From the NCBI GenBank assembly GCA_015680685.1, contig MNCI01017906.1, positions 207,246 to 271,245 of the forward strand: 64,000 nucleotides of DNA. The letters are read 5' to 3'. Below the pieces are notes generated by a model. It saw only the letters and a program-made list of their open reading frames with translations. It had not been told where the DNA came from and ran no database searches. The stretch comes from Gnetum montanum. Lineage: Eukaryota > Streptophyta > Gnetopsida > Gnetales > Gnetaceae. The stretch's first letter is position 1. Each line of letters begins with the position of its first letter. Shown here in pieces: positions 33,731-46,285 of the stretch. The position numbers and the translations under genes were made by a program.

Positions 33731-35403
33731 AGACATACCAATCCTTACATACCATATTATGTTCAAGGGTTCCATTGTGGCTCAACCCTGTATCGATCAA
33801 CCACATCTTATAACTTTGCCCCACTATGTCAACATTAATCAAGTGTGTGAACCCCACTCTGGGTACATTCTGACCTCCACATCAAAAGACATTCAATGGT
33901 TTGGATATGATTGAATCCAAATACATCCAACATGCAAGGTTCCCAACTTTTCATTTATTAATCCTAGCTATGCTCAACCATTTAGTTATCGGGGTATCCT
34001 CCATTCTAACAAGCAAGATCAATAAATATTTTTTTCTTTTATTTAATTGTACAATTTTTTGTTTTCCAGTTTTTCATTTTTCAAATTTTTGTTTTATCTT
34101 TTTATTGGTTGTTTCATCTTTTTATTTATTTTTTTATCTTTTTATTTTTTATGATTAATCTCATCTACGAATAAAACACTCATGTGAGTCATTGGTTGAG
34201 GTGTTGTTTTATGCTATCAAGTCTCAGGTGACTAATTAGTTGGACAACGAGCTCACAACATTCACCCACCCATTCTATGAATAAGAGGTTCTACCCTAGG
34301 TACAATGATATTCCTAATCATAGAAACTTAAAGTAATTTTGTGTTCATTATACCCAGAATGAAGAAGGATGGACCAAGAGGGAATGGTTGGGATGTGACA
34401 TCAAGGGGACTTGTGGATTCTCTTTGGTGGCATCTGTGGAAGTTACCATGTAACCTAGTTGTACTAAGATCCTTGTAGATCTAACAAAAAATGGGAGTAA
34501 GATTCATAAAGGCACTCAATCAAGAAAATCCAATTTTGTTTTAGGGGGTCCCACTGGAAAGACATGCACCCATGCCTGAAGGTTAGCGACTTCTTTGGAT
34601 TAAGCATTCAATCAAAAGAGAGAGAGAGAAAGAAAAGAGAAGAAAAAGAAGAGAAAAAGAAAAAAAATGAGTGCCACAAAGCAAAATCACTCCTCCCTTG
34701 AACAAAACACCAAGTGATCATATGCCTTGTTGTCATTGTGCTCTTATGATTGTCAATCATGAGAAGAAGCAATGCGGTGTCATTGATCGGAGGAATGGAC
34801 TTGGTCTTGATTTTGGAGTAACGATCTAATGACACACTAATCATGCCTTACACGAAGGATTCATTGTGCCCTAGGCCAGTTACCTCATATCCCATTCTTT
34901 GCAATCCCTTCTACAATTCATCCCATCTCAACTGTTCACGCGAGGGGGGTTTTCCAAATTTTCTTTCATGATTTGTAACTTGTGCACCTCTTGTTCAAAC
35001 AACCATAACTCACTCGCTCGTGCTCCGATTTTCATTCTATTTGAACCTACCTAAAGCCAGAGTGTTTAGCTTAGTTGTGGGGGAGGGGTACACTCTGAAT
35101 TGCGCATAAATTTTTCATCGCCCAAAGGATACTATCAAGGGTAATTAATTATAAAAAATGATAAACATGTGCAAAAAAAATTTCATCTCCTCACTTATAT
35201 CGGGAAATTAAATTGTAAAGCCACCTAATCAAAGGGGGCCAAATATTAAAAATTTTTGATCACATTTTCATAGAGAAAATCCTAACTTTAAATTACATGG
35301 AATAAGAAACAAATTCATTAAGGTAAGAAGTAAGGTATAACTTAACTTTGGTAAGCAACCTTACTAATGACTGGCCCCGTGTGATTATAGATGATCCCAA
35401 AGC
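33731..35403 (+). other. T-rich tract and non-coding spacer of element B
   Basis: 33905-34160 is T-rich with repeated TTTTATCTTTTTATT units, equivalent to the tract after gag/pol in A, C and D. A GAGA-rich run lies at 34617-34665. The segment around 34365-34410 (CAAAGAAGGATGGACC, CATCAAGGGGACTTG) parallels the CTCAAGGATTTGAAACGG, CTTCAAGGGAACTTGG stretch of A near 3910-3955. No gene supported. Confidence 0.6.
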
Positions 35404-38190
35404 ATGGACAACAAGAAGGACCCTTTCAAGGTGTGTCTAAGTGACCCAGGAGAGGTAGAGATCAAGTTTCTGCCAAACAATGTGTAGAGTAGGAGGCGTA
35501 ATCATTCAGTATCCATCAAGAGACTCCTGCTATTGTACAATCAATACAAGTAGAAGGAGGAGCTGTTGCAACACCTAAATAGGGAAAACACCTCACATTA
35601 TCCCTAGAATGTATTCAGGTCATCCATGAAAGGTCCACATTGGCTATAGTGGTCGTGGAATTGAACTTCGGGCCTTTCACGAAATTCGCTCTTGAGGTTG
35701 TTAGGGACCAACTCAAAGGGTCCCCATTATGGCCTATCCTCTTCAAAAGTGGTGCCTGGTACTTAGGAGAAACATACCAATTTTGACACAATAAGGAAAA
35801 AGGCACCACAGTTGACATTGGTGGTGTATCTATATATTTTTCCACCAAGGCCATTTCGGAAGTGTTAAACCTTTCAAATATAGGGCCAAAAGTTGCTCAC
35901 CTACCGACTCGCTCTAATGCTGATGCATGAAAAATCTAGTTGAAGAGGGTGTATGAAAAAGAAGATAAGACATATGGAGAGTTGACACTGGGAGAAAGGA
36001 TATATTTCAAGATTGGTACTTATCACATCTTCCCCACAAGACGATTAAATAGAATTTCATTATATGCAACAAGAGGAAGTGCGATATTGATGGGAAAGAT
36101 TAATGCTAACCTTCCTTATCTATATCTAATGGAGATCTTGAGGTGATTTGAGGAATGTAACATAGAGAAGTTCATATTTCCCTTCCCTTGTCTCATCAAG
36201 AAGCTGTGCAAGCATGCTAGAATTCTGGGGTACACCAATGATGTCCCTAGAGGAGCCCAAAATTCTTCGTTCGCTAAATTGCTGAAGCCACCAACTCCAA
36301 GAAAAACTGCTGGTGAGACACTGGAGCTAGAGTAAGAACAAATGGTGGGGGCCACTGCAACTCAAATTGCAGGTCCTAGTCAACTCCCAAGCTCAAGGCC
36401 CAATCAACAACAAGAAGTAGGGCCCAACATAAGTTAGCAAGACCAACTGCCACCATCGTCGTAGGATTATCGACCATCAATGAGCCATCTCAAGGCCATC
36501 GTTGAGATGGTCAGTTGGGGAAGTCGTGATGATGCTAATCTCTTCCACATAATTGATGACACCGTACAGGCCATAGTTTATATTGATCGTGCATGGGGCA
36601 AGGTATCCATCCAAATAGGAGGAGGGAAGACCCATTGGTCACAACAGATTTTAGGAAATGCTACATCTTTTCAGGTGCAATTGGAAATAGGTGAAGGAGC
36701 CATAGTAGTGGTCATGCAACACCAGGATGTAGCGAGAGCCATAGAAGTGGTCACGGACCACATCAAAGAAACTTTCAACTTCCCTGTTGTGCCATCGCTA
36801 GATTTCACAGGAGCACGAGACACTTTAACTCTGGTCAATCCCTCAATGACTCCTACAAAGCATGAGGATGTCCTTGATCGATTGTTGCAAATAGGAAAAG
36901 TAATGATGTCCTTGTTTAACATCCCACAAGATGTCACAGCAACACAATCAGACCTCATCTCCACCAAAGGAAAGCTGGTCATGGTAGAGATTAGGGCTAA
37001 GCATGTGAAAGTGGAGTTGGCAAGACTCCAGAAGAGGCTTGTGACCCTGCAAGCTGCATAGTGGGACCCATCTCAATTCATTCCCACAGACTAGTTGGAC
37101 ACTTTCAGGATGAAGCAACTTAATAAACTATTGATGGACAATAAAAGAGTGGTGGAGGAGAAAGAGAAGGCTAACTGGGATACCTCCAAGGCACAAACAC
37201 AAACCTACCTGCATTCCAAGGCACTTAGAGCCTTACAAGAAGAGAATAAATAGCTTATTTTTGACAATCTTTAGTTGACCATTATGGAGAAACATAAGAA
37301 TGTTCTCGAAGAAAACTTTCAGCAATTACAAGAACAGTAGGTTAGGATCAACCAAGACATGAACCGTTTGGCTAGAGAGAATTGAACCCTCTCAATGAAG
37401 GAGGTACACACAATCCATCAGAAGATGTTCATTGAAATAAGCACATGGCAAAACAAGGCCAAGTGTCATGAAAAGTTAAAGGATAACTTCAAAGACTAGG
37501 TGGGAATGTACAAGCAAGTCATCGAAAAGGAGCTCTATATGGCCAAGGCCCACATCAACACTTTCAGTGCTCAACACACTAATTGGCAGGCCATATTAAA
37601 TACATATGCATTTGCCCACCAAGCGGAACTTAAAAGTTGAGACCTGTATATTCAAGACCTCACAAAGTACATGGAATTGACAAGCCTGTGGTATGCTAAT
37701 TTAGCCATGTTGATAGTAGGACTCCCAAGCACAGAGCTTAAGAAGAAGGTAGCTACCACCTACTTCAAATATGAAGTAGAATTTGTAGAGCACAAGAAAA
37801 CATTACAAAGGCTAGAGGGCGCAAATTTTGAACTAAAGGTGGTTAAAGCTAGCTACCAAAAATAAAAAGATGTCATAGCAGACTTGGCTCGATGGCTTAC
37901 AGATTTCCAGGAGTACAAAGACAAAGCTAGAGCCTACGAAGAGGAACAACGGTTGTTTGCAGCCTAGTCCATCAAAGCAAATAAGATGTTCCTACAACTA
38001 TCGTGCCCATGGAAGGTGTCAACTCTGTCAAACATTGGAGCATCAACATGGACGACATAGGATCCTTAAACGCAAGAGGAAAAGCTCCATGCACTACTTC
38101 AGAGTTACCAAATTCCAAAACCTGGAGCACAAAACAAGGAGAAGTGATCCATGGAGGAGCCACCACCACCTAGAACCACATGAGCCCAAA
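35404..38190 (+). pseudogene. Accessory ORF relic of element B (PF20167-like N-terminus, coiled-coil C-terminus)
   Basis: ATG 35404 (MDNKKDPFKVCLSDPGEVE). N-terminal part: IVVVELNFGPFTKFALEVV, SPLWPILFKSGAWYLGETY, ERIYFKIGTYHIFPTRRLN (36000-36060), GSAILMGKINANLP, FPFPCLIKKLCKHARILG. A middle block is open for 193 residues (36480-37061). The C-terminal part (37080-37960) is rich in Glu/Lys/Gln/Leu and predicted by eye to be coiled coil, with a short basic end. The first half recalls plant transposon proteins of the PF20167 type (inference). It replaces pol, aligns with E 24064-21114 and is broken by about a dozen stops or shifts. Role unknown. Confidence 0.65.
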
Positions 38191-38386
38191 TAAAGTTTAC
38201 AATTTTGCAATTTTGTCATTTTATAATTTTGCGTTGTGTCCCAATTTTGTTCTATTAAGTCTTCCAATGCAGCATGAATAAATTCCTAGTCAGTTAGTAA
38301 TCCCATACCTATCCACTGTGTAATCAATGGGGCTTATTCTCATTTTGTATGACTCGAGGACAAGTTTTCATTTATTTGTGGGGGTA

Positions 38387-39263
38387 TGATGAATCATGAT
38401 TCATTGGGCTCCAATATTGGAACCACAATATCAGATCCACGATATCAGGTACGTGATATCATGACGTAAATAATGATATCAAATACACAATATCATGACT
38501 CCTATGCAGGCCTATAAATCCACCTTTAGGTGCATGAAGGAGTCAATAGGTTTTTAAATAGTTTTTAGTTTTCATTTTAGTCCTTCTTAACCCTTTATCC
38601 CAGTACATGTCCGTAGTGTGATGATTGGAATTGCATGACACCTTTATTTTAGTGTGACATACTTGGACATGCACATGACTAGAAATAAAGATCGAGATTA
38701 CTTCATCATTGTAGCATTCACTTAGTTTAGTTATTTAATTATTATCATTATTTATTTCTTTTGTAGTTAATATCCCTTTACCCTAAACTCCTTAAACACA
38801 GAATGAGTACAACTTAATCACAAGCATTTAAGTGTGACTACTTGGTAGCCCAGTAGCGTACCTAGGCCATGTGCTTGGTAAACCTACTAATAGTAGTGCA
38901 TGAGGTCTAAGATGTGTATGGATGATTAAGGAAAGAATGCTCATCATGCTCAGGCTAAGTTAGATTCTCTTCCCCTATCTCCTATAAGCTATATTCTCTC
39001 TCACCCTTCCCCTTCTAGTTTAATTGAAGTTATTTTCCATTGCCTCCAGGAGTAGCATTAGTTTAGGAACACATCACATACCTCACCCTGGACTAAACCA
39101 TACGTGCCAAAGAAAATACTAGTCCAAGTGGGAAGACAGTGAACTATGATCAACGAGTAACTATCTAGATACCACAACTATCTCTTCTGCGGAGTTTGAC
39201 CGGATCGTGCATGAAACGCTCATATTCGTATGGTTGAGTGTAGGGGTACCTCGCCACTCATCA
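38387..39263 (+). repeat. 3' LTR of element B
   Basis: 877 bp, TGATGAATCATG...CTCATCA, preceded by TTTGTGGGGGTA (38375-38386). Same length as the 5' copy, with scattered substitutions mostly at CpG positions. The outer and inner stem arms are retained while constant loop positions have mutated (TACAA for TACGA). Confidence 0.92.
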
Positions 39264-39420
39264 CATATCCTAGGATCAATCCCTATGAAGTCATGATATG
39301 ACCAAGCAAAAGCTATTGACCATTTTTCAACCACATTCAATAACATTTTTTTCTATTTTAAAGTAAGATTTGCATTGATTATGACTAGTCTTCCATTTTT
39401 AAAAAACATGTATTCCATTT
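39264..39420 (-). pseudogene. pol fragment of element M between insertions B and C
   Basis: Minus-strand sequence matching D 51735-51890: EYMFFKNGRLVIINANLTLK, then VVEKWSIAFAWSYHDFIGIDPRI, the segment just before the RT domain. It is continuous with 30689 across B and with 46286 across C. Confidence 0.88.
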
Positions 39421-40228
39421 TGATGGGATGCGATATTGCATGGGCTGCGATATTGTGTTCTTCCCTGCAATATCGCGTACGCGATATCGTAGCCCATCAC
39501 TAGTTCTATAAATAAGAGGCGGCTCTCCCTTGTTTCTCCATCTAGATCTAGACCTTAGCCAAACTCTTGCCATTTATCCATTCCAAAGTTAGAATAATTT
39601 CCATGTGCTTGCAGTAGCAGTCCCAAAGTGAACAGATCTTTATTCGAGTAATTCTGTACCTGAGAACACAATTGTGTATGACAATAAAGACAAAATTTTG
39701 GATAAACCTTGCAGTGCATGGACTAAGATAAATAGGACTTTAAATATTATTAATTTTTTAAATGATTTCTTAAGGACTTAATCTCTCTCAATCCTCAACT
39801 CTCATAGTTAAGTGCATTCAGTACAATCGCTTCGAGCACATGCGTTACGCTTGGTAATTCTAGTAACGAGTAGCGTTTGGTAATCCCAGTAGCGTTGCAT
39901 TGGTTCAGGGTGTGAAATGGCAAGTGGAATGGATACTAATGCTAGGATGATTAAGGCTTAGTTAGTTAAAGTTAGTTACGTAGTCTCTTCATCCCTTTCC
40001 TCTCTTAGCATAGGCGATAAAAACATAAAAGACATAAAAATCATATACCTCAAGTTCACTTAACCATACAATCATGACACATACAAGTGAGCTTGGGAAG
40101 ACAACGACTCATTAACCTTAAGTGTTCTATAAGGCGCGTAAGCACTTAGTCCTTGGAGTTTGACCAAATCATGCATGAAAATGCTCGTATTCGTATGGTT
40201 GAGTGTAGGGGTACCTCGCCACTCATCA
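39421..40228 (+). repeat. 5' LTR of element C
   Basis: TGATGGGATGC...CTCATCA. Palindromes are partly decayed (GCGATATTGC, CAATATCGCGTACGCGATATCG, 39430-39490); TATAAATAAGAGG near 39508; CAATAAAG near 39682. One U5 stem module, beginning CATTCAGTACGATCGCTTCGAGC near 39813. Confidence 0.92.
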
Positions 40229-40229
40229 T

Positions 40230-40247
40230 TGGCACCGTTGCCAGGGA
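40230..40247 (+). promoter_or_regulatory. Primer-binding site of element C (tRNA-Asp)
   Basis: TGGCACCGTTGCCAGGGA, one base after the LTR; two G-to-A changes from the perfect tRNA-Asp(GUC) complement. Confidence 0.88.
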
Positions 40248-40373
40248 CTTAGTTGTTTGTGCGCTAAGTAGAACATAGGATATCATTCACATTGTTGGGA
40301 GCTTAAATGAACCCTTAGGGTTAATCAGAAGAAAATTTAAACAATGATCAATAGCACATCGAGTAAGATAACA

Positions 40374-43300
40374 ATGTCTTCTTCTTCTCATAAAAGCACT
40401 TCACCACCTAGGGATCACATAAGAGACAATCGGTGGCACAACATACATAACCAAGAACCGCCAGTTCCTCAAAAGTATCGGGTGGTATATACTCATCATG
40501 ATGAGTATATACCCGAGTTTACCTTTATCCTTCATTAGGATGAACAACTACGTTGGTGAGACTTGAAAGGTAACATAGTGTTACCCCTAGATCATGCGAT
40601 CCCCAACATGCTCCTTCGTGCTCTTGCACAGATAGGCATGATGCAGCTATATGCTAAATATGTTGCATGTGATTATGACACAAGGGATTACCATCCCACA
40701 GCGGTGCAACGTTTAAGGGACTTGTGGCAGGAGAGCTACCATACATCATTGAAGGGTAAAGGGGTCCTACATGTCCTAAGCGAAATTGGAGATGGTGAAC
40801 CAATTATAATAGGTTCCCCATAAAATGATGTTCCCCCTCCTAATGATGGTGAGGAGGTGGGGTATTAGAACCTACACTCCATGATTCACAACTCAGGTTC
40901 TGATCCCCATGAATATTAAGTGTTCAATAAGGGAACACAAACACATGATAAGGGCAGGCATTCGAATCGTCATCACGATTGGGGTCATAACCACCAAAAA
41001 GAAGGTAAGAAACATTGTCATGGTGATGGTTCCCCTTCTTCTTCACATTCATCACATCATTCACCCTCTTCTTCCACATCAGGATGCAGTCACAAAGAGC
41101 CCAACTGTGAGAATAAAGGTAAGCAAGATGAGAACCCTCAACGAGAGAGTCGAGAGCGAGGACGAGGGCATTCTAGAGAGTTAAGGCATAGGCACTAGAA
41201 AGATAGCTGAATCAAGAGACTAGACATGAATAATATCCCATGATTCGAAGGGGATATAATGCTAATCCACAAAATCACTTATAGGCATTTCACGATGCCT
41301 ATATTGAAAACAAGTGGAAAAAGTTAAAGTTGTTCCCTAGGACACTCATAAAAGAAGCAGAAAGCTGGTACCAGTCCTTAGAACCGGAATCCATTAGACA
41401 GTGAAGTAAAATGCTAGAATTGTTTAACGATAAATACCAAACATACTCTAAAGTGTCCAACTTGCATTAGCAGATCCAAGGATGGAAGTAGGGTAATCAC
41501 GAACCCTTGGATGCTACCATGGGCCGATATTATGCATTATTACATCATTCCCCGGGCCATGGCTATGCACAACGAGATCAACTCTACCACCTTGTAGATG
41601 GGCTAAGACATGAAACTAGAAGAACCCTTGGAACATATTCCCAAGGGAGATTATCTGAACTTAGGTCCCATGAAGTTCATAGATTGTTGGAGTAAGTAGC
41701 TAAGGAATAAGGGGAGCTACAGAAAAGAGAAAGTGTGGAAGAGTATAACTGTGATCCTTTCCTCTGAAAGAGGGGAGTAAGATTCTAGGAGGAAGAGGAT
41801 GAGTCATCACTTGAAGAGTTGGTGAATAGAAAAACCTTGCCGCTTCAAAAGTTAACAACAGAAGTGTCGGCAAAGGTAGATCAAATGTGAGACTCCTTAA
41901 ACAGTAGATTTGAAACTGTTTTAAAAATCGTAGAGGAGTCTAAGGAGCGAAGTAGTGACCATGATAAGAAAAAGAGGAGAGATTCAGACCATGCACATAA
42001 AAAGTTAAGGGAAAAATGACTATTACTGATAAGGTTGTGGATTCGGATACAGACAATGACGGTGGATGTGAGATCTACCAATATGACCATCCTAAGGGAT
42101 GTTGCCCAATAATCTCACATCTACAAGAGTTTGGGGTGTATGCACTCAACCTAAGACTTAACAAACAGTAGGCACCTCAAAGGTTACCTTATCCCCAAGG
42201 TAACCCAAGACAGTTCCATCAATCGTTAACGTACTATCCAAGTGGAACTCTACCACAACCTATTGAGCAACACTAGCAGTGGCAATACCCACAATTATGG
42301 GGGATGCCACCGCCGAGACAACAATACCCTTACTGGCAACCAGATCCATATGGCTATTACGTATAGCAGCCGGTTTCTCCAAGTGACTATATTAGTCACA
42401 TAACCCCACAATGACACTACCAAGTTTAGGAGTATTTTAAGACTCCCTCTTCTAGAAGAGACACTCCACATGCATACCATCCTCCGAATCCACTCACATC
42501 TCTTACGTCGATAGTTCCACTACCACCCGCTCCAACGATGCAAGGGGAACTCCCCACTCAACCACAGCAACGTAATGCTATGAGAGCTGTAAACTTTCAA
42601 CCCACTACTGGTTCTAACAACCGTACAAAGAGAAGATATTTCTTTAGGATCAACAGTCCAAACAAGCTCTCATGACCACAAGTGGTTGAGTCTATGACTA
42701 CTCCTCCATCAAGTAAGGCTTCGAAGCTCCCTTCAAACCAACAACAGAGCTCAATGCACACAGTTATGTTAACACATATCATCACTGACTGGATAAAGGT
42801 GAGCCATCTTCCCAGGAAACTCTTTGACCCCAAAAGTTCCTTAATCTACCTCCAAGCCACTCGGAATGAACCACGTAAGGCTCTTCTTGACTCAATTTCT
42901 GGAGTCAACTTAATATCACAAGAAATGTATAAAGCCTGGAACCTGCCTACACTAAAGAAGAGCAATATTGAATTAGAGCTGGCTGACCAATCCATCACTG
43001 TTCCCTTGGGACTTGTGGAGGACATCATTATCACTGTGTGTGGTTGGTCATACCCAGCTAATTTCCTAGTGATAAAAGTCAATAGTAACAAAGGGGACTT
43101 CCCAATAATAATGGGGAGGGCATGGCTAAGTACCATAAACACATGCCTAGGAATTTGCAATCTTTCCTTGGAAATATCTAAGGAAAAAATTTATGGAAAG
43201 ATCAAGAAGAAGAAAGTTCCATGCATCACATATAGTGATATAGAGGATGATGACATACAGGAATGCTTAGCATCTCCTACATGCAACCGGTGTGCTTAGG

Positions 43301-43620
43301 AAGTTAACATACAAAAGTGCATGTATGTAGCAACCACACAATAAGAGTACACCCAGTGGTTGATAGCTAATCAAGAGAGCAACCCACCAATATGTATGAA
43401 ACTAATTGGGGGAACAACGTGCACTCACATCAAAAGCATAGACACATTGGAGTATGAGCGTCGCCAACTTCCAACCCTTAACCTGAAAACATCAATTGGA
43501 AGAAGTTGGACACTTCTAAAAAATTTAAACGCTCATTATTTTGGATCTCTTCCTTTCAATTCAGTCATGGGGGATATGGCCACCTATGCTGATCATTTGC
43601 AGCCCTCAGTTTCCTTTTAA
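40374..43620 (+). pseudogene. gag-protease relic of element C
   Basis: Aligned with A from ATG 40374 (MSSSSHKSTSPPRDH) to the fused C-terminus. Gag core pieces (41240-41700), knuckle CEIYQYDHPKGCC (about 42068-42110; second Cys changed to Tyr), Pro/Gln tail, and an open 205-codon block (42682-43299) covering the protease, where ALLDSISGVNLIS has Ile in place of the Gly of DSG. In-frame stops (for example 40535, 40558, 41198) and deletions disable it. After LPTLNLKTSIGRSW the sequence jumps to the HGGDGHLC-equivalent region, as in A. Confidence 0.88.
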
Positions 43621-45493
43621 CTTTTTTTTACACAGTTTTTTTTTTACACATTTTTTTACAATTTCTTTAACTTTACTTTTTTTTGTTTTACAACATCATT
43701 TATACTTTTTCATTTCTTTGTGTGTTTGATTACTTTGTTTGATTTGTCACTTAATAAGTGCTCCAAAGATGGTATGAACTGTACTCCATTGATTACTAAT
43801 GTTTAGTTTTTACCTTTAAGTTATGATGTTGATACTAAGGTATGGTTCCTTTGATATAGCAAGTAATGAGTCCACATCATCCACGTATCCATAAATTTCT
43901 ATGGTCTCTCTTGGCTTGGAACTATATAGTTCCTTTTCTTCAAAATAATAAGAACTATAAATGAATTGGTGATTGGGCATTTCTCAAACTAAGGAAGGAC
44001 TCAAGGATTGAAAAGGGTGTGACTTCAAGGGGATTTGATGCATTTGTGTTGGCCATTCTCTTAGGTGCTTGGATGTTTTCTTCTTGAGTTTTCTTACTGT
44101 TCCGATGATTGCCACATTATCGGGAAGTTGAGAAAATAAAAATAATAAGTCTTTGCATGGTGTGGTTCTCACGCAAAAAAAAAAGAGAGAGAAGAGAGAG
44201 TGAGAATTCAAAGCACACCCCTTAGACGAAATAATTATTTGGGCTACAAGCACTAGTTATGGAACTAAAATAAATATGTTCCCTCTAACTAAGGCCATTC
44301 TCACTTCCTACCTTCTCATCTTTCGTTTCGTCGGAATGGTGGTGGCTCTTTGGTGAAGGCATTCTTATTACTTCAAGTGGATGGATGGGCCAAATGTATT
44401 AATGTGAAGTCACTGAATGTGGTTTGTTTGAGGCTAGATTTGGAATGGGATTTACTAAGTTAGATTAACCACTAACACACAAGGGGCTGTACACCACCTT
44501 GTTCTTGAGATTCCATTCCATTCCATTCTCTTCTTTCTATCCTTCGTTCCCCATTTATCACCTCATTGCTGGTTGTAGTAGCAGTCTATATCTTGGTGGA
44601 TGCATTGTTTTCTTTTTGGTAAATTCTTGTGGTTAAGACATTAACTCTTGTTTCCAAATGACATTCCTAGAGCCTACGGACTCTTTGAATGTGGAATTGT
44701 CAAGGCATTAAGGGCATGAACTTTCTTTGGGGAGGACCCATTGGCATTCCTATTTGGTGCATCTGTTAATTTCTTTCCTTTAAAAGTTGCTGCAATCACC
44801 ATTTATTTTGTTCATTTCCATCCTTGACATCCCTTTCATCGGTGTTACAGTTGTTTCTTTTTTCTTCATCATTCTTATTCCTTTTCTTTTTCTTTTTTTC
44901 CATTCTCTCACTACCGAAGGTTCACTCTCAGTCATGGGGGTCCTGGTCCAATTTTTTTGATTTTTTCCAAACCCCTACACCTCAGGTAGGCACCAATACT
45001 GTATCTCTAGGTCTGCATCAACCATATCACAACTCAGCTAATGGACCTTACACCAAAGCAAGGTATCAATTGCATTATGATTCATTTACCCTTGCTAATA
45101 TAAAACTGTGTTGTGTGTGCAGATGGCAATCATACAACAATGGATTGGACCTGGAGAAAACACTTGGAATGGATTAGTGCTAAAGCAGCTATGCAAAGAG
45201 CAAGATCGATGGCACGCTTATCGATGGACAACGAGAGGTGAAATCTTGGCATTGGCAGCACCAAACTTCTTCTCTCTCTCTCTTTCTCTCTCAGCTACCA
45301 AATAAGGATGGATGTCAATTGTACATAGTGTTCACTCTTGTTGTCATGAATACTAGTTTTGTCATGTTTTGTAATGATGATCCATTCACTTGTCACCTCA
45401 TTCACCATTAGTTCCATTCAAGTTAATAATCCCATACCTTCCCAATATTTTGTAAGGAACTTGAGGATGAGTTTTTATTCAGTCATGGGGGTA
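43621..45493 (+). other. Non-coding 3' region of element C
   Basis: Collinear with A 3459-5485 and D 54505-56534. T-rich tract 43621-43735; AGTCATGGGGG at 44930-44940 and 45481-45491; intron-like GT-AG segment 45063-45122, with flanks reading QPYHNSANGPYTKA and WQSYNNGLDLEKTLGMD when joined. A CT-rich run lies at 45265-45295. No independent gene supported. Confidence 0.7.
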
Positions 45494-46285
45494 TGATGGG
45501 GCACGATATCGCATCCTTCCCTGCGATATCGCGTACACGATATCACAGCCTGTCGCTAGTTCTATAAATAAGAGGTGGGTCTCCCTTATTTCTCCATCTA
45601 GATTTAGACCTTAGCCAAACTCTTGTCATTTTTCCATTCCAAAGTTAGAATAATTTCCATGTGCCCACAGTAGGAGTCCCAAAGTGAACGGATCTTTATT
45701 CAAGAAATTTTGTACCTGAGCACACAATTGTGTACGGTGATAAAGACAAAATTTTGAATAAACCTTATAGTGCATGGACTAAGCTAAATAGGACTTTAAT
45801 TATTGTTAATTTTTTAAATGCTTTCTTACGGACTTAATCTCTCTCAACCCTCAACTCTCATAGTTAAGTGCATTCAGTACGATTGCTTCAAGCACGTGCG
45901 TTACGCTTGGTAATCCTAGTAACGAATAGAGTTTGGTAATCCCAGTAGTGTTGCATTGGTTCAGGGTGTGAAATTGTAAGTGGGAATGGATACTGATGCT
46001 AGGATGATTAAGGCTTAGTTAGTTAAAGTTAGTTACTTAGTCTCTTCATCCCTTTCCTCTCTTAGCATAGGTGATAAAAACATAATAGACATAAAAATCA
46101 TATACCTCAAGTTCACTTAACCATACAACTGTGACACATACAAGTGAGCTTGGGCAGACAGTGACTCATTAACCTTAAGTGTTCCATAAGGCGCATAAGC
46201 ACTTAGTCCTTGGAGTTCGACAAGATTGCACGTGAAAACGCTCGTATTCGTATGGTTGAGTGTAGGGGTACCTCGCCACTCATCG
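45494..46285 (+). repeat. 3' LTR of element C
   Basis: TGATGGGGCACG...CTCATCG. Lacks part of the palindrome array present in the 5' copy (hence 792 against 808 bp). TATAAATAAGAGG near 45562. The U5 stem module begins GCATTCAGTACGA (about 45869) and closes with CTGATGC (about 45998). Confidence 0.92.

Larger units (their letters stand above)
30690..39263 (+). mobile_element. Element B: gag + accessory-ORF non-autonomous element inserted in M pol
   Basis: Two 877-bp LTRs (30690-31566 and 38387-39263) with perfect target duplication CATAT (30685-30689 and 39264-39268). M pol reads through the site when B is removed (TCCTAGGATATGC, as in D near 51883). Primer site 31568-31585, gag relic, T-rich tract, spacer and an accessory ORF in place of protease and pol. 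All genes carry stops. Same class as E but in opposite orientation. Confidence 0.93.
39421..46285 (+). mobile_element. Element C: pol-less gag-protease element inserted in M pol
   Basis: LTRs 39421-40228 (808 bp) and 45494-46285 (792 bp), flanked by CATTT (39416-39420) and CATTC (46286-46290), a 4/5 target duplication. M pol is continuous when C is removed. Primer site 40230-40247, gag-protease relic, non-coding 3' region with the intron-like segment, G-rich tract, LTR. RT, RNase H and integrase are missing at the same place as in A. The 3' LTR ends CATCG instead of CATCA. Confidence 0.92.
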
